Shown here in pieces: positions 8,203-17,156 of a stretch of DNA of 64,000 nucleotides (its first letter is position 1; every line of letters begins with the position of its first letter). This stretch comes from Paenibacillus paridis (GTDB taxonomy: Bacteria > Bacillota > Bacilli > Paenibacillales > Paenibacillaceae), in NCBI RefSeq assembly GCF_006345825.1, contig NZ_VCIX01000091.1:310001-374000 (forward strand), given 5' to 3'. The notes beneath the pieces are model-generated. The model saw only the letters and a program-made list of their open reading frames with translations. It was not told the DNA's origin and ran no database searches. The position numbers were made by a program, and so were the translations under genes.

Positions 8203-10333
8203 CAGGGTCGGTCCCTTCTGTAGGTAATGTGAGGACCAGCTTTAATCCTTCGTTGGGGGCTGTGTCATAGTGTAATTGCCCTTCCAAGCTATTCATTCGA
8301 TGTTTGATGCCGTGCCAGCCTATCCCGGTGCTTTGCAGCTGATCATCAAATCCGATCCCATCGTCTTGGTATTCCATTATGAAGCCTTGTCTGGACAAAT
8401 GAAGGTGAAAATCGATCTGATTAGCCATGGCGTGTTTTTTGGCATTAGAGAGAAGCTCTTGCATAATCCGGAACAGATGGTGATGGACTTCCGTATCGAG
8501 CGCATCCCATTCAGCCTTATGTTCAATACGCAAATGCAGTTGAAACGGAACCTTCATCCGTTCGGATTCAATTAGGTTGGACACCGTTACGGCAAATCCA
8601 ACCTCCTTAAGGAGGTGCGGGTACAGTTGGAATCCGGTTTCTCGTACATTCAAATTAATAATATCGAGATATTCCATCAGCTCTTTGAGCTCGTCCTCCA
8701 AATGGGAGGACTGGGATGCGTTATCGCGAATGGCGGCAACCCTCTGTTTGGCGAAATAAATATCTTGCATAATCGTATCATGAAGGTCCGAAGCGACCCG
8801 CTGACGCTCCTTCTCTTGCATTTCATAGAGCGATTTTCTAAACCACAAATAAGAATGAGGAGACTTGTCGCCAGCTGCCGCAGGTTCGGTTAACAGTTCA
8901 TTAATTTTAAGGGACAACAAATCGGATAAATATATATTCTCGATCATAATTGAAAGCTGAGTAATGATTGCAGAGATCCATCGCTGCTGCTCCGCATGGA
9001 AGGCTTGTCCATGTTCTTTCTTTGCCAGGATGATATGGCTTGAAAATTCTTCTCCGGGATAGATGCCGTAGACGACATGGGTTGCCGAATTCCGTTCCTC
9101 ACGTTGCATAAGCTGTTCGATTTCATCTGCATCAATTTTTCCATGTACTGCGAGTTTTACCTGGTTGTTATTTTGAAGCCGAATGGCAGCGCCTGTTAGA
9201 TTAAGCGCCTGGCACAGATTCGGGAGCAGATGGTGGGAGGCATCCTCAAGCTGCTTGACCTGCCCTTGCTCCTCCAGCAAGCGGTAAAAGGCATCGCGCT
9301 GCTTGGGATGCAATGGCCAGCCAAACCGTGGGGTTTGCTTCAGTTTATTTTTGCCCGCGTAATAGATGCAGGTCGCCGGGAATAAAATGATAAACCAAAC
9401 GCTGCTAGCGTAGTCTAATATGGGCTTGCCGAATAGGTCGGGCAAGACCGACAAAAGCAGAAAGGGTAAAAAGGAAATACCGAAAGCTGTGAATACCACT
9501 CGGATAATGCCAGCGGAGAATGAGTATTCATGGCGTTTCTTTCGATAGATGACGAATAATAGGGAAATCGCAAACAGGCAGCCCAGCGCAAAACACAGCA
9601 GGCTTATAAATCGGTCCAACACAAAATAAGAATGAAGAGGCGCGCTAAAGAAATAAGACAGCCGCATCACCGCAAGGATGGAGAGGAGTATGAATCCATA
9701 CTTAAACCAGCGGTAAGAAAAGAGCTTATATCCTTTCTCTTTCAAAAAGTGATAAACAAACTGCGCGAACAAAAACGGGATGAACGACATGGCATTCAGC
9801 ACTATAAATTTCGCCAGGCTATCTGAGCGTGCGGAGGCTTCTGCGCCAATAAACGCCAGACCCATCAGGATGAGCACAGCTAATAAATAATAAACGGAAC
9901 GAGAATGTTTGACTTTGAAATAGACTACCACTGAAATGGCAAATAGGACCAATTCGCCTATAATTCCTATTATATACCGGGCTGAGATTTCATTTGCTGA
10001 ATTTTTTATATCGAAGCTATGATGAACCCGGTCGCGTATAATTTCGATGGAATGGGCTTGCTCGATATCATGGTATTTGCTGACTGTGAAATGCTGGCCG
10101 GTCGGTCGTTTGTCAATCAAGGCGACCGTATCGTTAAGGGCCAATCCTAATTTCTCTGCGGCACTGTCTTTGTAGATATCGGAGATGACCCATGTGCCTG
10201 AGTTCGTAGCTGTTACGCCAATACCAACGTAAGGAAAATGAAAGGAAATGTAACTGAACCAAGAATGGATCAAGAGTAAACCTGCACCTACGAAAATAAA
10301 GAAGAAACGTTTGAATGGAATTGAATTATTCAT
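8186..10333 (-). CDS. comP: ComP-like pheromone sensor histidine kinase
   Basis: The protein is 715 residues from ATG at 10333, which is preceded by AAAGGA at 8-nt spacing. An in-frame start at 10393 would lie beyond the comX-comP terminator and is less likely. The architecture matches ComP: one N-terminal helix, an extracellular PDZ-like domain (about residues 35-105: TNSGTWVISDIYKDSAAEKL), about seven membrane helices, a GAF-like cytoplasmic linker, a HisKA_3 domain with His518 in RVASDLHDTIMQDIY, and a HATPase domain (IMQELLSNAKKHA, YQDDGIGFD). It should bind prenylated ComX outside the cell and phosphorylate ComA. Confidence 0.88.
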   Translation of the reverse strand: MNNSIPFKRFFFIFVGAGLLLIHSWFSYISFHFPYVGIGVTATNSGTWVISDIYKDSAAEKLGLALNDTVALIDKRPTGQHFTVSKYHDIEQAHSIEIIRDRVHHSFDIKNSANEISARYIIGIIGELVLFAISVVVYFKVKHSRSVYYLLAVLILMGLAFIGAEASARSDSLAKFIVLNAMSFIPFLFAQFVYHFLKEKGYKLFSYRWFKYGFILLSILAVMRLSYFFSAPLHSYFVLDRFISLLCFALGCLFAISLLFVIYRKKRHEYSFSAGIIRVVFTAFGISFLPFLLLSVLPDLFGKPILDYASSVWFIILFPATCIYYAGKNKLKQTPRFGWPLHPKQRDAFYRLLEEQGQVKQLEDASHHLLPNLCQALNLTGAAIRLQNNNQVKLAVHGKIDADEIEQLMQREERNSATHVVYGIYPGEEFSSHIILAKKEHGQAFHAEQQRWISAIITQLSIMIENIYLSDLLSLKINELLTEPAAAGDKSPHSYLWFRKSLYEMQEKERQRVASDLHDTIMQDIYFAKQRVAAIRDNASQSSHLEDELKELMEYLDIINLNVRETGFQLYPHLLKEVGFAVTVSNLIESERMKVPFQLHLRIEHKAEWDALDTEVHHHLFRIMQELLSNAKKHAMANQIDFHLHLSRQGFIMEYQDDGIGFDDQLQSTGIGWHGIKHRMNSLEGQLHYDTAPNEGLKLVLTLPTEGTDPVEHRN

Positions 10334-10360
10334 AGCCATGATCCTTTCAGAATGAATAAT

Positions 10361-10387
10361 AAAAAAGCCTGACTCATTCGCCAGGCT
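10361..10387 (-). terminator. Intrinsic terminator/attenuator between comX and comP
   Basis: Read on the minus strand, AGCCTGGC and GTCAGGCT form an 8-bp stem (one G-U pair) with loop GAATGA, followed by TTTTTTATT. It starts 14 bp after the comX stop. It would end most comQX transcripts and let only read-through reach comP-comA. It also argues that comP starts downstream, at 10333. Confidence 0.8.
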
Positions 10388-10401
10388 CTTCATTATTTAC
10401 A

Positions 10402-10590
10402 TTAAGCCCAATAATCAGCTGAAGAGGTACCGTTGCTTAGCGCAGCAGCCGAGGATGCGTAAGACAGTGTTAATGCCTTTTTCTGATCAATAGAGATTGT
10501 CGCTTCGGCCAAAACAGAAGATAGCTTCTCTTTGGAGTTTTTGCTAGCCGCAAGCTGTATAGCTGTTTCTTTAAGCGTTGGTGTCCACAT
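10402..10590 (-). CDS. comX: ComX-like pheromone precursor
   Basis: This 62-residue peptide lies exactly between comQ and comP. It is preceded by AAAGGGGG about 9 nt before ATG. It has no signal peptide and is mostly helical and small-residue rich. The C-terminal stretch NGTSSADYWA carries the near-terminal Trp (Trp61) that ComX pheromones need as the prenylation site. ComX primary sequences are hypervariable, so identity rests on position, size and this Trp. By analogy, ComQ would prenylate Trp61 and the last 5-10 residues would be released as the signal. The only other Trp is residue 2, an unlikely site. Confidence 0.82.
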   Translation of the reverse strand: MWTPTLKETAIQLAASKNSKEKLSSVLAEATISIDQKKALTLSYASSAAALSNGTSSADYWA

Positions 10591-10686
10591 GATAGAATTC
10601 CCCCTTTTATTGGTCTTTTCGACAAAATAATTATATCAAATTATGGTAAGCTTCAACCCCAACTTTTGCTAGGGAATGCCATAGAA

Positions 10687-11637
10687 TTAATTAAGGAAAG
10701 CATCGATAGTGATGGACCTTAGCCTAAGCTTCCAGGGCTGTAAAGCAGTTATCTCTGTTAAAATGCGGTCAGCCTGCTGGAGGTAAAGAAATTGAACAGC
10801 CGTGCTGTATTCGAATACGCCCGAAGTAGTGATGAATTCGGTCAACTGCTGCTCTCCGGCGAGCAGTTCTCTGAATGTAACATTCCCCTCGTAATAGTTT
10901 CTCAGGAAGGGGTCCAATCGGGAGGACTGATCCAGCAAATAGAGGGTGGCAAGCGTTTTTTTTCGCTGCACGATATCATTATGCTCTCGAAAGTCCGTCA
11001 GGCCTTTTAAATCATTGCGGAGCTGGGCTGCTATGCCAACGTTCCGAGCGAATTCAGCAAGTATGCTAGCGGTCAACGGGCTCGCTTCATCTACGAGTTG
11101 ATAGGCGGATTGAATGGACAGATTGAGAAGAGAGGCTGATTTCTCAGCGATTAGTTGCAGGTACTCCTCCTCTGATTCAATGAGGTTCTGGATGTCCTTG
11201 TGTTGGCCATTATGGGCCGTGCTGAGCAATGTTAAGGCGGTTGTGTCCATAGGCTTGCCTCGACTGCCTGCAATGGCGGCAATCAATAAGCCCGATGCGC
11301 AGTTCATGGCGATCGCGGGTTCGATTTGCATCCACGGAGGGAGCGGGTTGTCCTGGTCCTGAAGATCATCGAGGATGTCCAAGCTAAGGATGATCAACTC
11401 CGTCTGAGCGGCTGCATGATAGATATAGGGAGAATTGCCGCCTAGCATATAATGCGTATAAAGCGTTAGCTGAGGCCAAAGAAGAGTTTCCGAATTTTTA
11501 TAACGGACATAGCCCTTTGCCATTTGGTTTAAGCTGTCTTCGTGGAAATGGCTATCAATGATATGAAATAGTTCAACGGAAACCTTACTGAGCATCAAGT
11601 CCAATTCGGCGGCTCTCACTAACGCATTTTCGTTCAT
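10687..11637 (-). CDS. comQ: ComQ-like isoprenyl transferase
   Basis: This 316-residue protein belongs to the polyprenyl-synthetase fold. The first Asp-rich motif DDLQD (residues 90-94, in LSLDILDDLQDQD) is intact. The second region reads QLRNDLKGLTDFREHNDIVQ followed by KKTLATLYLL, the ComQ-type variant of the second Asp-rich motif. It should transfer a farnesyl or geranyl group from the diphosphate to the ComX Trp. AAGGG lies about 10 nt before ATG. It is the first gene of the minus-strand com locus, and comX follows after 96 bp. A housekeeping prenyl synthase is less likely because it is beside comX and comP. Confidence 0.88.
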   Translation of the reverse strand: MNENALVRAAELDLMLSKVSVELFHIIDSHFHEDSLNQMAKGYVRYKNSETLLWPQLTLYTHYMLGGNSPYIYHAAAQTELIILSLDILDDLQDQDNPLPPWMQIEPAIAMNCASGLLIAAIAGSRGKPMDTTALTLLSTAHNGQHKDIQNLIESEEEYLQLIAEKSASLLNLSIQSAYQLVDEASPLTASILAEFARNVGIAAQLRNDLKGLTDFREHNDIVQRKKTLATLYLLDQSSRLDPFLRNYYEGNVTFRELLAGEQQLTEFITTSGVFEYSTAVQFLYLQQADRILTEITALQPWKLRLRSITIDAFLN

Positions 11638-11658
11638 CTCGTCATGTCCCTTCCATAT

Positions 11659-11672
11659 ATTACAATTGTAAT
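11659..11672. promoter_or_regulatory. 14-bp perfect palindrome upstream of comQ
   Basis: ATTACAATTGTAAT is a perfect palindrome 22 bp upstream of the comQ start. On the minus strand it immediately follows a TATAAT-like hexamer, so it could be an operator or part of the comQ promoter. No protein can be assigned. Confidence 0.4.
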
Positions 11673-11831
11673 TATATTCGTTCCACAGTCCTGGGTATAG
11701 CTATAAAAATAAGACTTTAGTAGGTGGAGTAGAGCGTTCATTCATTGCGGACGGTACGGAGTATTATAATTTCACGGAAATTTGTGTATTATAGTAGGAT
11801 AAATATTTTCCGTGGGAAAGGTTGGTCGCAA

Positions 11832-13505
11832 ATGGAGAGTACAGCAGAGAACAAGTCCTCATCCTCTAATTTCATTAAAAATATCGTTATCGAAGATTTG
11901 AAGAGCGGCCATGTGAAGGAAATTGTGACTCGTTTTCCGCCGGAGCCAAACGGCTATTTGCATATCGGACATGCGAAGTCGATCTGCTTGAACTTTGAGC
12001 TGGCCGATGAGTTCAAAGGAAGAACGAATTTGCGCTTTGACGATACGAACCCGCTCAAGGAAGATACGGAGTACGTGGAATCGATTCAAGAGGATGTGCG
12101 CTGGCTTGGCTTTGAGTGGGACGAGCTGCGCTTTGCTTCCGATTATTTCGAAGAGCTTTACAACCGTGCGGTATTGCTTATACGCAAGGGTAAAGCGTAT
12201 GTATGTGACCTAACAGCTGAGCAAATGCGCGAATATCGCGGCACGTTGACTGAGCCAGGAAAGGCAAGCCCTTATCGTGATCGAAGCGTAGAAGAGAACC
12301 TGGACCTGTTCGCCCGCATGCGTGCCGGAGAATTCAAGGATGGGGAAAGAGTGCTTCGTGCCAAGATCGATATGGCTTCCCCGAATATTACTCTGCGTGA
12401 TCCCGTTCTATACCGCATTGCGCATACGCATCATCACCGTACAGGAGACGCGTGGTGCATTTATCCGATGTACGATTACGCTCATCCGCTTAGCGATGCC
12501 ATTGAAGGCATTACGCATTCTATTTGTACATTGGAATTTGAGGATCACCGTCCGCTTTATGATTGGACGGTTGCAGAATGCGAAATGGATGCGGCACCGC
12601 GCCAATATGAATTTGCCCGTCTAAACGTGACGAATACGGTGATGAGCAAGCGTAAGCTAAAGCAACTGGTGGATGAAGCGGTAGTAGATGGCTGGGACGA
12701 TCCGCGCATGCCAACAATCAGCGGCTTGCGCCGCAAAGGCTATACGCCGGAAGCGATGCGAGCGTTCTGCCGCGAGATCGGCGTATCGAAGAGCAACAGC
12801 CTGGTTGACGAACGCAACCTTGAGCATTTCATTAGAGAAGATTTGAAGCTGAAGGCACTTCGGACGATGGCAGTGCTGCGCCCTCTTAAAGTGGTAATCA
12901 CGAACTATCCAGAAGGGCAAACGGAGCTGCTGGATGCGGAGAACAATGCGGAGAACGAAGCGATGGGCACGCGCCAAATTCCTTTCTCCCGTGAAATTTA
13001 TATCGAACAGGACGATTTTATGGAAAATCCTCCGAATAAATATTTCCGTCTTTTCCCGGGCAATGAAGTGCGGCTCAAGCATGCTTATTTCATTACTTGT
13101 CAAGACGTGATCAAGGATGCGGACGGCAATGTAATCGAGCTGCACTGCACCTATGATCCGAAGACGAAAAGCGGCTCGGGCTTTAACGAGCGCAAAGTGA
13201 AAGGCACGATTCACTGGGTGGAAGCCTCACAGGCGGTCGCGGCGGATTTCCGTTTGTTCGAGCCGCTTATTACGAGCGAGGCTGAGGAGGAAGGCAAGCC
13301 GTTTCTGGAATGCATCAATCCGAATTCGCTAGAAGTGCTGAAGGGCTTTGTAGAGCCGAATATGAAGGAAGCGGTTGGCGGGGATAAATTCCAATTTTTC
13401 CGCCATGGGTATTTCAATGTGGATCCGAAGGATACGTCGGCAGAAAAGCTGGCGTTCAACCGTATCGTATCGCTGAAAAGCTCGTTTGACCCGTCCAAAG
13501 CTTAA
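11832..13505 (+). CDS. glnS: Glutaminyl-tRNA synthetase
   Basis: This 557-residue class I aminoacyl-tRNA synthetase charges tRNA-Gln with glutamine. The HIGH motif is at residues 44-47 ([15 protein letters not shown]) and the KMSKS counterpart is VMSKRK (Met271-Arg274). The C-terminal anticodon-binding beta-barrels are present, so the length is that of a bacterial-type GlnRS. The start is ATG after GGGAAAGG; a longer in-frame extension upstream has no ribosome binding site. Most Firmicutes lack GlnRS and use GluRS plus the GatCAB amidotransferase, so this gene probably reached the lineage by transfer. It is monocistronic and ends at a strong terminator. Confidence 0.97.
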   Translation: MESTAENKSSSSNFIKNIVIEDLKSGHVKEIVTRFPPEPNGYLHIGHAKSICLNFELADEFKGRTNLRFDDTNPLKEDTEYVESIQEDVRWLGFEWDELRFASDYFEELYNRAVLLIRKGKAYVCDLTAEQMREYRGTLTEPGKASPYRDRSVEENLDLFARMRAGEFKDGERVLRAKIDMASPNITLRDPVLYRIAHTHHHRTGDAWCIYPMYDYAHPLSDAIEGITHSICTLEFEDHRPLYDWTVAECEMDAAPRQYEFARLNVTNTVMSKRKLKQLVDEAVVDGWDDPRMPTISGLRRKGYTPEAMRAFCREIGVSKSNSLVDERNLEHFIREDLKLKALRTMAVLRPLKVVITNYPEGQTELLDAENNAENEAMGTRQIPFSREIYIEQDDFMENPPNKYFRLFPGNEVRLKHAYFITCQDVIKDADGNVIELHCTYDPKTKSGSGFNERKVKGTIHWVEASQAVAADFRLFEPLITSEAEEEGKPFLECINPNSLEVLKGFVEPNMKEAVGGDKFQFFRHGYFNVDPKDTSAEKLAFNRIVSLKSSFDPSKA

Positions 13506-13520
13506 TTTAAACTATGTTAA

Positions 13521-13558
13521 GAAGCCTGTCGGACATCCTTTGCCCGGCAGGCTTTTTT
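13521..13558 (+). terminator. Intrinsic terminator after glnS
   Basis: GCCTGTCGG pairs with CCCGGCAGGC across a short loop and is followed by TTTTTT, 16 bp after the glnS stop. Confidence 0.88.
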
Positions 13559-13583
13559 CAAATATAAGCCGAGGAGGATGGAA

Positions 13584-14180
13584 ATGGGCAAATATCCGAT
13601 CGGCAGCCTAATACTCGCCGGTGGGCACAGCTCAAGGATGGGAACGGACAAAGCGCTGCTGCCTATCGGCGGCAAACCGCTGCTGTACCGGCTTATCCAG
13701 CAGCTATCGAAGCTCACACGGGAAGTGACGGTATCTGTTGGAACATCGCAGCGTGAGGCCATTTATCGCGACTGCCTTGGCGGGCTGGGAGCGAAGGTTG
13801 GTTATGCGGTTGACCGCTATCCTGAAAGCGGGCCTTTATCCGGTCTGCACGCAGGCTTGAGCAGCCAGCTTGAAGGTTATTTATTCGTTATGGCCTGCGA
13901 CATGCCGAACGTGTCGGAAGAGCTGCTTGAGAAGCTGATGTCCCACAAAAATAGCGGCGCGGATGTTATTCATGTGACGGGCCAGCCCTTCCATGCTCTT
14001 TACCATACGAGAGCATTGCGGCCAATCGAAGCTGCGCTTCAACAAGGGGATTACCGTTTGCTTGGCCTGCTTCGGTCAATGGATTCCTTCGAGGTGGCAT
14101 TGCCGGAGAATAGCCCTTCTGGATTATTCGCGAATCTGAATACGCCGGTTGATTATGAAGCGTATTCCGCAGAGGGATAG
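13584..14180 (+). CDS. mobA: Molybdenum cofactor guanylyltransferase
   Basis: This 198-residue nucleotidyltransferase has the MobA/GT-A signature LILAGGHSSRMGTDKALL at the N-terminus, then VDRYPESGPLSGLHAGL and FVMACDMPNV (metal-binding Asp). It should attach GMP from GTP to molybdopterin. The ATG at 13584 is chosen because GGAGG lies seven bases before it; an ATG at 13578 is too close. No other molybdenum-cofactor gene is visible, so the partners must be elsewhere. A terminator follows. Confidence 0.9.
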   Translation: MGKYPIGSLILAGGHSSRMGTDKALLPIGGKPLLYRLIQQLSKLTREVTVSVGTSQREAIYRDCLGGLGAKVGYAVDRYPESGPLSGLHAGLSSQLEGYLFVMACDMPNVSEELLEKLMSHKNSGADVIHVTGQPFHALYHTRALRPIEAALQQGDYRLLGLLRSMDSFEVALPENSPSGLFANLNTPVDYEAYSAEG

Positions 14181-14209
14181 ATCCTGCATGTTCCATAAGG
14201 TCATTGCCC

Positions 14210-14243
14210 GTCCGCTGAGCGGTATGCTCGGCGGCTTTTTTTT
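14210..14243 (+). terminator. Intrinsic terminator after mobA
   Basis: TCCGCTGAGC pairs imperfectly with GCTCGGCGGC around GGTAT and is followed by a run of eight T. Confidence 0.8.
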
Positions 14244-14345
14244 GCATGCTTAAACAATCGGTGGTGTGATATAATTTGACAAAGTTAGGAGAGTTCAATT
14301 TGCAAAAATAATATATTTATTTCTCAAGGGTAAGGGGTGGCAAGC

Positions 14346-14852
14346 ATGTCCAGGCAGCTTAATTATGAAATTACCGATGCGCAGCTAAGCGATCTGGAGC
14401 GCATTGTCGACATTTATAACTCTACGATTGCAAGCCGGACGGTAACGGCGGACTTGGAGCCGGCAACCGTGCAGAGCAAGAGGGCATGGTTTGATGAGCA
14501 CTCAGCCCATTCCCGGCCATTGTGGGTACTTCGTATCGATGGGGAAATAGCGGCGTGGTTTAGCTTCCAATCGTTCTATGGCCGACCAGCCTATCAAGCG
14601 ACAGCTGAAATCAGTATTTATATAGCAGAGCCATATCGCAATCTAGGCCTTGGCTCCGTTCTGATGCGACGAGCACTGGAGGAAAGCCCGCGATTGGGAC
14701 TTACCACCTTGCTTGGCTTCGTATTCGGGCATAACGAGCCGAGTTTGGCGCTGCTGCGCAAGTTCGAATTTGAGACCTGGGGGCATCTGCCCAAAGTGGC
14801 CGTACTTGATGGCGTAGAGAGAGATCTAGTGATCTCGGGGAGACGCGTATGA
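14346..14852 (+). CDS. GNAT N-acetyltransferase, phosphinothricin acetyltransferase-like
   Basis: This 168-residue protein begins at ATG eight bases after AAGGGG. It has the layout of the Pat/YwnH branch of the GNAT family: [20 protein letters not shown] near the N-terminus, [24 protein letters not shown], and the acetyl-CoA loop [19 protein letters not shown]. Such enzymes acetylate small amino-acid-like molecules (phosphinothricin, methionine sulfoximine) or remain uncharacterised. The gene overlaps the next one by 4 bp (ATGA) and appears to head an acetyltransferase-phosphatase-VanZ operon. Confidence 0.88.
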   Translation: MSRQLNYEITDAQLSDLERIVDIYNSTIASRTVTADLEPATVQSKRAWFDEHSAHSRPLWVLRIDGEIAAWFSFQSFYGRPAYQATAEISIYIAEPYRNLGLGSVLMRRALEESPRLGLTTLLGFVFGHNEPSLALLRKFEFETWGHLPKVAVLDGVERDLVISGRRV

Positions 14853-15562
14853 AGAGGACACTAGTGATCAGCGACATTCATGGCTGCTACACGCCGTTTA
14901 ATGATCTCCTTTCCCAAATGAACTATTGCCCAGGAGAGGATCAACTGATGCTGCTCGGTGATTTTGTGGATCGTGGGCCCCGCAGCCGTGAAGTGGTGGA
15001 GCAGGTTTACGGTTTGGTTCAAAAGGATGGAGCGATCGCCATTCAAGGCAATCATGATGAACGCCTTGTCGATGTGATGCTGGAGCGCAGCGAGCAGTCG
15101 CTGCTGAAGTTTTCCGGACATGGCGGCAGACAGACTGCGGAGAGTTACTCTGGCATTAAGCAAGGCTCAATCGAGTATGTGATTGAACAGGCCAAGCTGG
15201 CTGTACAGGAGCATTATTCGCATCATATGGCTTTTCTGGATCAACTGCCCTATTATCACGAGGACGAGCATTTTATATATGTTCACGCGGGTCTTAATCC
15301 CAACTACTTGAATTGGAAGGATCAACCTGCCAGAGATTTTTTATATATTAAACAGCCGTTTCTCAGTCGGCCTACGAATGTGGACAAAACGGTTATATTC
15401 GGCCATACCAAAACCATTGATATCCACGGCAAGCCCGACATCTGGTTCGGGCCCGGGAAGATTGGCGTGGACGGGGGCTGTGCAACGGGCCATCAGCTTA
15501 ACGGTTTAGCAATTACGGGAGCTGATGAATTTCAAGTGTTTTCCGTTCCTTGGAGGCTTTAG
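14849..15562 (+). CDS. Metallophosphoesterase, serine/threonine phosphatase family
   Basis: This 237-residue protein has all the PPP-family metal-binding motifs in order: ISDIHGC (GDxHG-like), [19 protein letters not shown], and later VHAGLNPNY and IFGHTKT. The compact size matches bacterial PrpE/lambda-phosphatase-like enzymes that act on phosphoserine/threonine or on dinucleoside polyphosphates. The substrate cannot be told from sequence. It overlaps the acetyltransferase by ATGA and is followed 3 bp later by a VanZ gene, implying one transcript. Confidence 0.9.
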   Translation: MKRTLVISDIHGCYTPFNDLLSQMNYCPGEDQLMLLGDFVDRGPRSREVVEQVYGLVQKDGAIAIQGNHDERLVDVMLERSEQSLLKFSGHGGRQTAESYSGIKQGSIEYVIEQAKLAVQEHYSHHMAFLDQLPYYHEDEHFIYVHAGLNPNYLNWKDQPARDFLYIKQPFLSRPTNVDKTVIFGHTKTIDIHGKPDIWFGPGKIGVDGGCATGHQLNGLAITGADEFQVFSVPWRL

Positions 15563-15565
15563 GCG

Positions 15566-16015
15566 ATGCGTCTGTACCCGAATGCCTATTTCAAGAGCTT
15601 GTCCTTGAATTTATTGTTGACCGTGTTTGCCTTGGGTTATGCGCTTATTATGGGGTGGCTGCTGTTTTACCGCAATCGTTACTTTGGCGAAGGCTATAGC
15701 TATAATTTGGTACCTTTGTATACGATAAAAAAATATATCATTCACTATGACCATTTTAACTTTGACATTTGGTTTAAAAATTTATTCGGCAATATTGTCC
15801 TTTTTGTCCCGATTGGTTTTTTTCTGCCATTGCTGAACAAGAAACGCCTTAGCCACTGGAGGCTCATTGCCTCGTCCATCGCATTGATTACCTTGGTGGA
15901 GGCGGTTCAACTGGTAACAAAGCTCGGGAGTTTCGATGTCGACGACATTATCCTAAATACGTTTGGCGCTTGGATCGGCTTGTTGATGATGAAGCTTCTG
16001 GTTCGATCTAAATAA
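15566..16015 (+). CDS. VanZ family membrane protein
   Basis: This 149-residue membrane protein has four hydrophobic helices and the VanZ-type signatures NLVPLYTIKKY, LFGNIVLFVPIGFFLPLL and LVEAVQLVTKLGSFDVDDII. The family is named after the teicoplanin-resistance accessory protein, but most chromosomal members have no known role. Nothing here suggests a vancomycin-resistance cluster. The gene starts at ATG, three bases after the phosphatase stop; GGAGGC lies inside the phosphatase gene end. Confidence 0.9.
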   Translation: MRLYPNAYFKSLSLNLLLTVFALGYALIMGWLLFYRNRYFGEGYSYNLVPLYTIKKYIIHYDHFNFDIWFKNLFGNIVLFVPIGFFLPLLNKKRLSHWRLIASSIALITLVEAVQLVTKLGSFDVDDIILNTFGAWIGLLMMKLLVRSK

Positions 16016-16093
16016 AGAACGTCCTGGCATTCATGTTAAAATGAAGCTACGATTTGAGATTTGAAATGTGACAGAGGAAAGGAAGATTAACCC

Positions 16094-17155
16094 ATGAGTA
16101 AGTTTTGGAGTCCGCTGACTGCATCGCTAGTTCCGTACGTGCCTGGAGAACAGCCAAAGGATAAAACCTATATTAAATTGAATACAAACGAAAATCCCTA
16201 TCCGCCATCTCCAAGGGTAATCGAGGCGATTGCGGGGGCGAACAACGCGGATTTGCGCCTTTATCCCGATCCTACCTGTGAGAGCCTTGTTCAAGCCACT
16301 GCCAACTATTATGGTTTGCCAGCGGCACAGGTATTCGTTGGCAACGGGTCGGACGAAATACTGGCGTTTGCGTTTGCGGCATTTTTTGACCCGGCCAAAA
16401 AAATTCTGTTCCCTGACATTACCTATAGCTTCTATAAGGTGTATGCGAAGCTTTACGGCCTAAGCGCTGAGCTGATTCCGCTTGACGAGCAGTTTAACGT
16501 GCCTGTCGATGCGTTTCATCCGGATAACGGGGGAGTGATCATCCCGAATCCTAATGCACCAACAGCTCAACTTCTATCCATTGAGCAGATTCGTACGCTG
16601 CTTAAGGGGCAGCCGAACCAAGTGGTTATTATCGATGAAGCGTATATTGATTTTGGCGGCCAATCAGCGATTGAATTGATTCAGGACTTCCCGAATTTGC
16701 TGGTTGTCCAGACGCTTTCCAAATCCCGTTCCTTGGCGGGCCTCCGCGTGGGGTTTGCTTTTGGCAGCGAAGAGCTGATCGAGGGATTAAACCGGATCAA
16801 GAATTCATTTAATTCCTATACGATTGACCGGCTTGCACTGGCTGGTGCCGTCGCGGCGCTCGAGGACGACGCGTATTTCCGTGACACGGCAGCGAGGGTT
16901 ATCGAGACGCGCGAGCGCGTAACGAAGCAGCTGCTGGAGCTGGGCTTCATAGTGACCGATTCCAAAGCGAATTTCGTCTTCATTTCGCATACACAAATAG
17001 CGGCGAAAGTGCTCTTCCAGCAGCTGCGTGAGAAGGGCGTGCTTGTTCGTTACTTTGATCAGGCCCGTATCGATCAATATTTACGCGTGAGCATTGGCAC
17101 CGATGAAGAGATGGACGCTTTTGTAGCAGCGCTTCAAGAAATTATAGGCACCTAA
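16094..17155 (+). CDS. hisC: Histidinol-phosphate aminotransferase
   Basis: This 353-residue fold-type I PLP enzyme matches HisC length. It shows LNTNENPYPPSP near the N-terminus, FVGNGSDEILAF, VIIDEAYIDFGG, the PLP-lysine region TLSKSRSLAGLRVGFAFG and a C-terminal YLRVSIGTDEEMDAF. It should convert imidazole acetol phosphate and glutamate to histidinol phosphate. Some HisC-like enzymes also act on aromatic amino acids. It lies outside any his operon here. A small membrane-protein gene follows after one base. Confidence 0.94.
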   Translation: MSKFWSPLTASLVPYVPGEQPKDKTYIKLNTNENPYPPSPRVIEAIAGANNADLRLYPDPTCESLVQATANYYGLPAAQVFVGNGSDEILAFAFAAFFDPAKKILFPDITYSFYKVYAKLYGLSAELIPLDEQFNVPVDAFHPDNGGVIIPNPNAPTAQLLSIEQIRTLLKGQPNQVVIIDEAYIDFGGQSAIELIQDFPNLLVVQTLSKSRSLAGLRVGFAFGSEELIEGLNRIKNSFNSYTIDRLALAGAVAALEDDAYFRDTAARVIETRERVTKQLLELGFIVTDSKANFVFISHTQIAAKVLFQQLREKGVLVRYFDQARIDQYLRVSIGTDEEMDAFVAALQEIIGT

Positions 17156-17156
17156 A

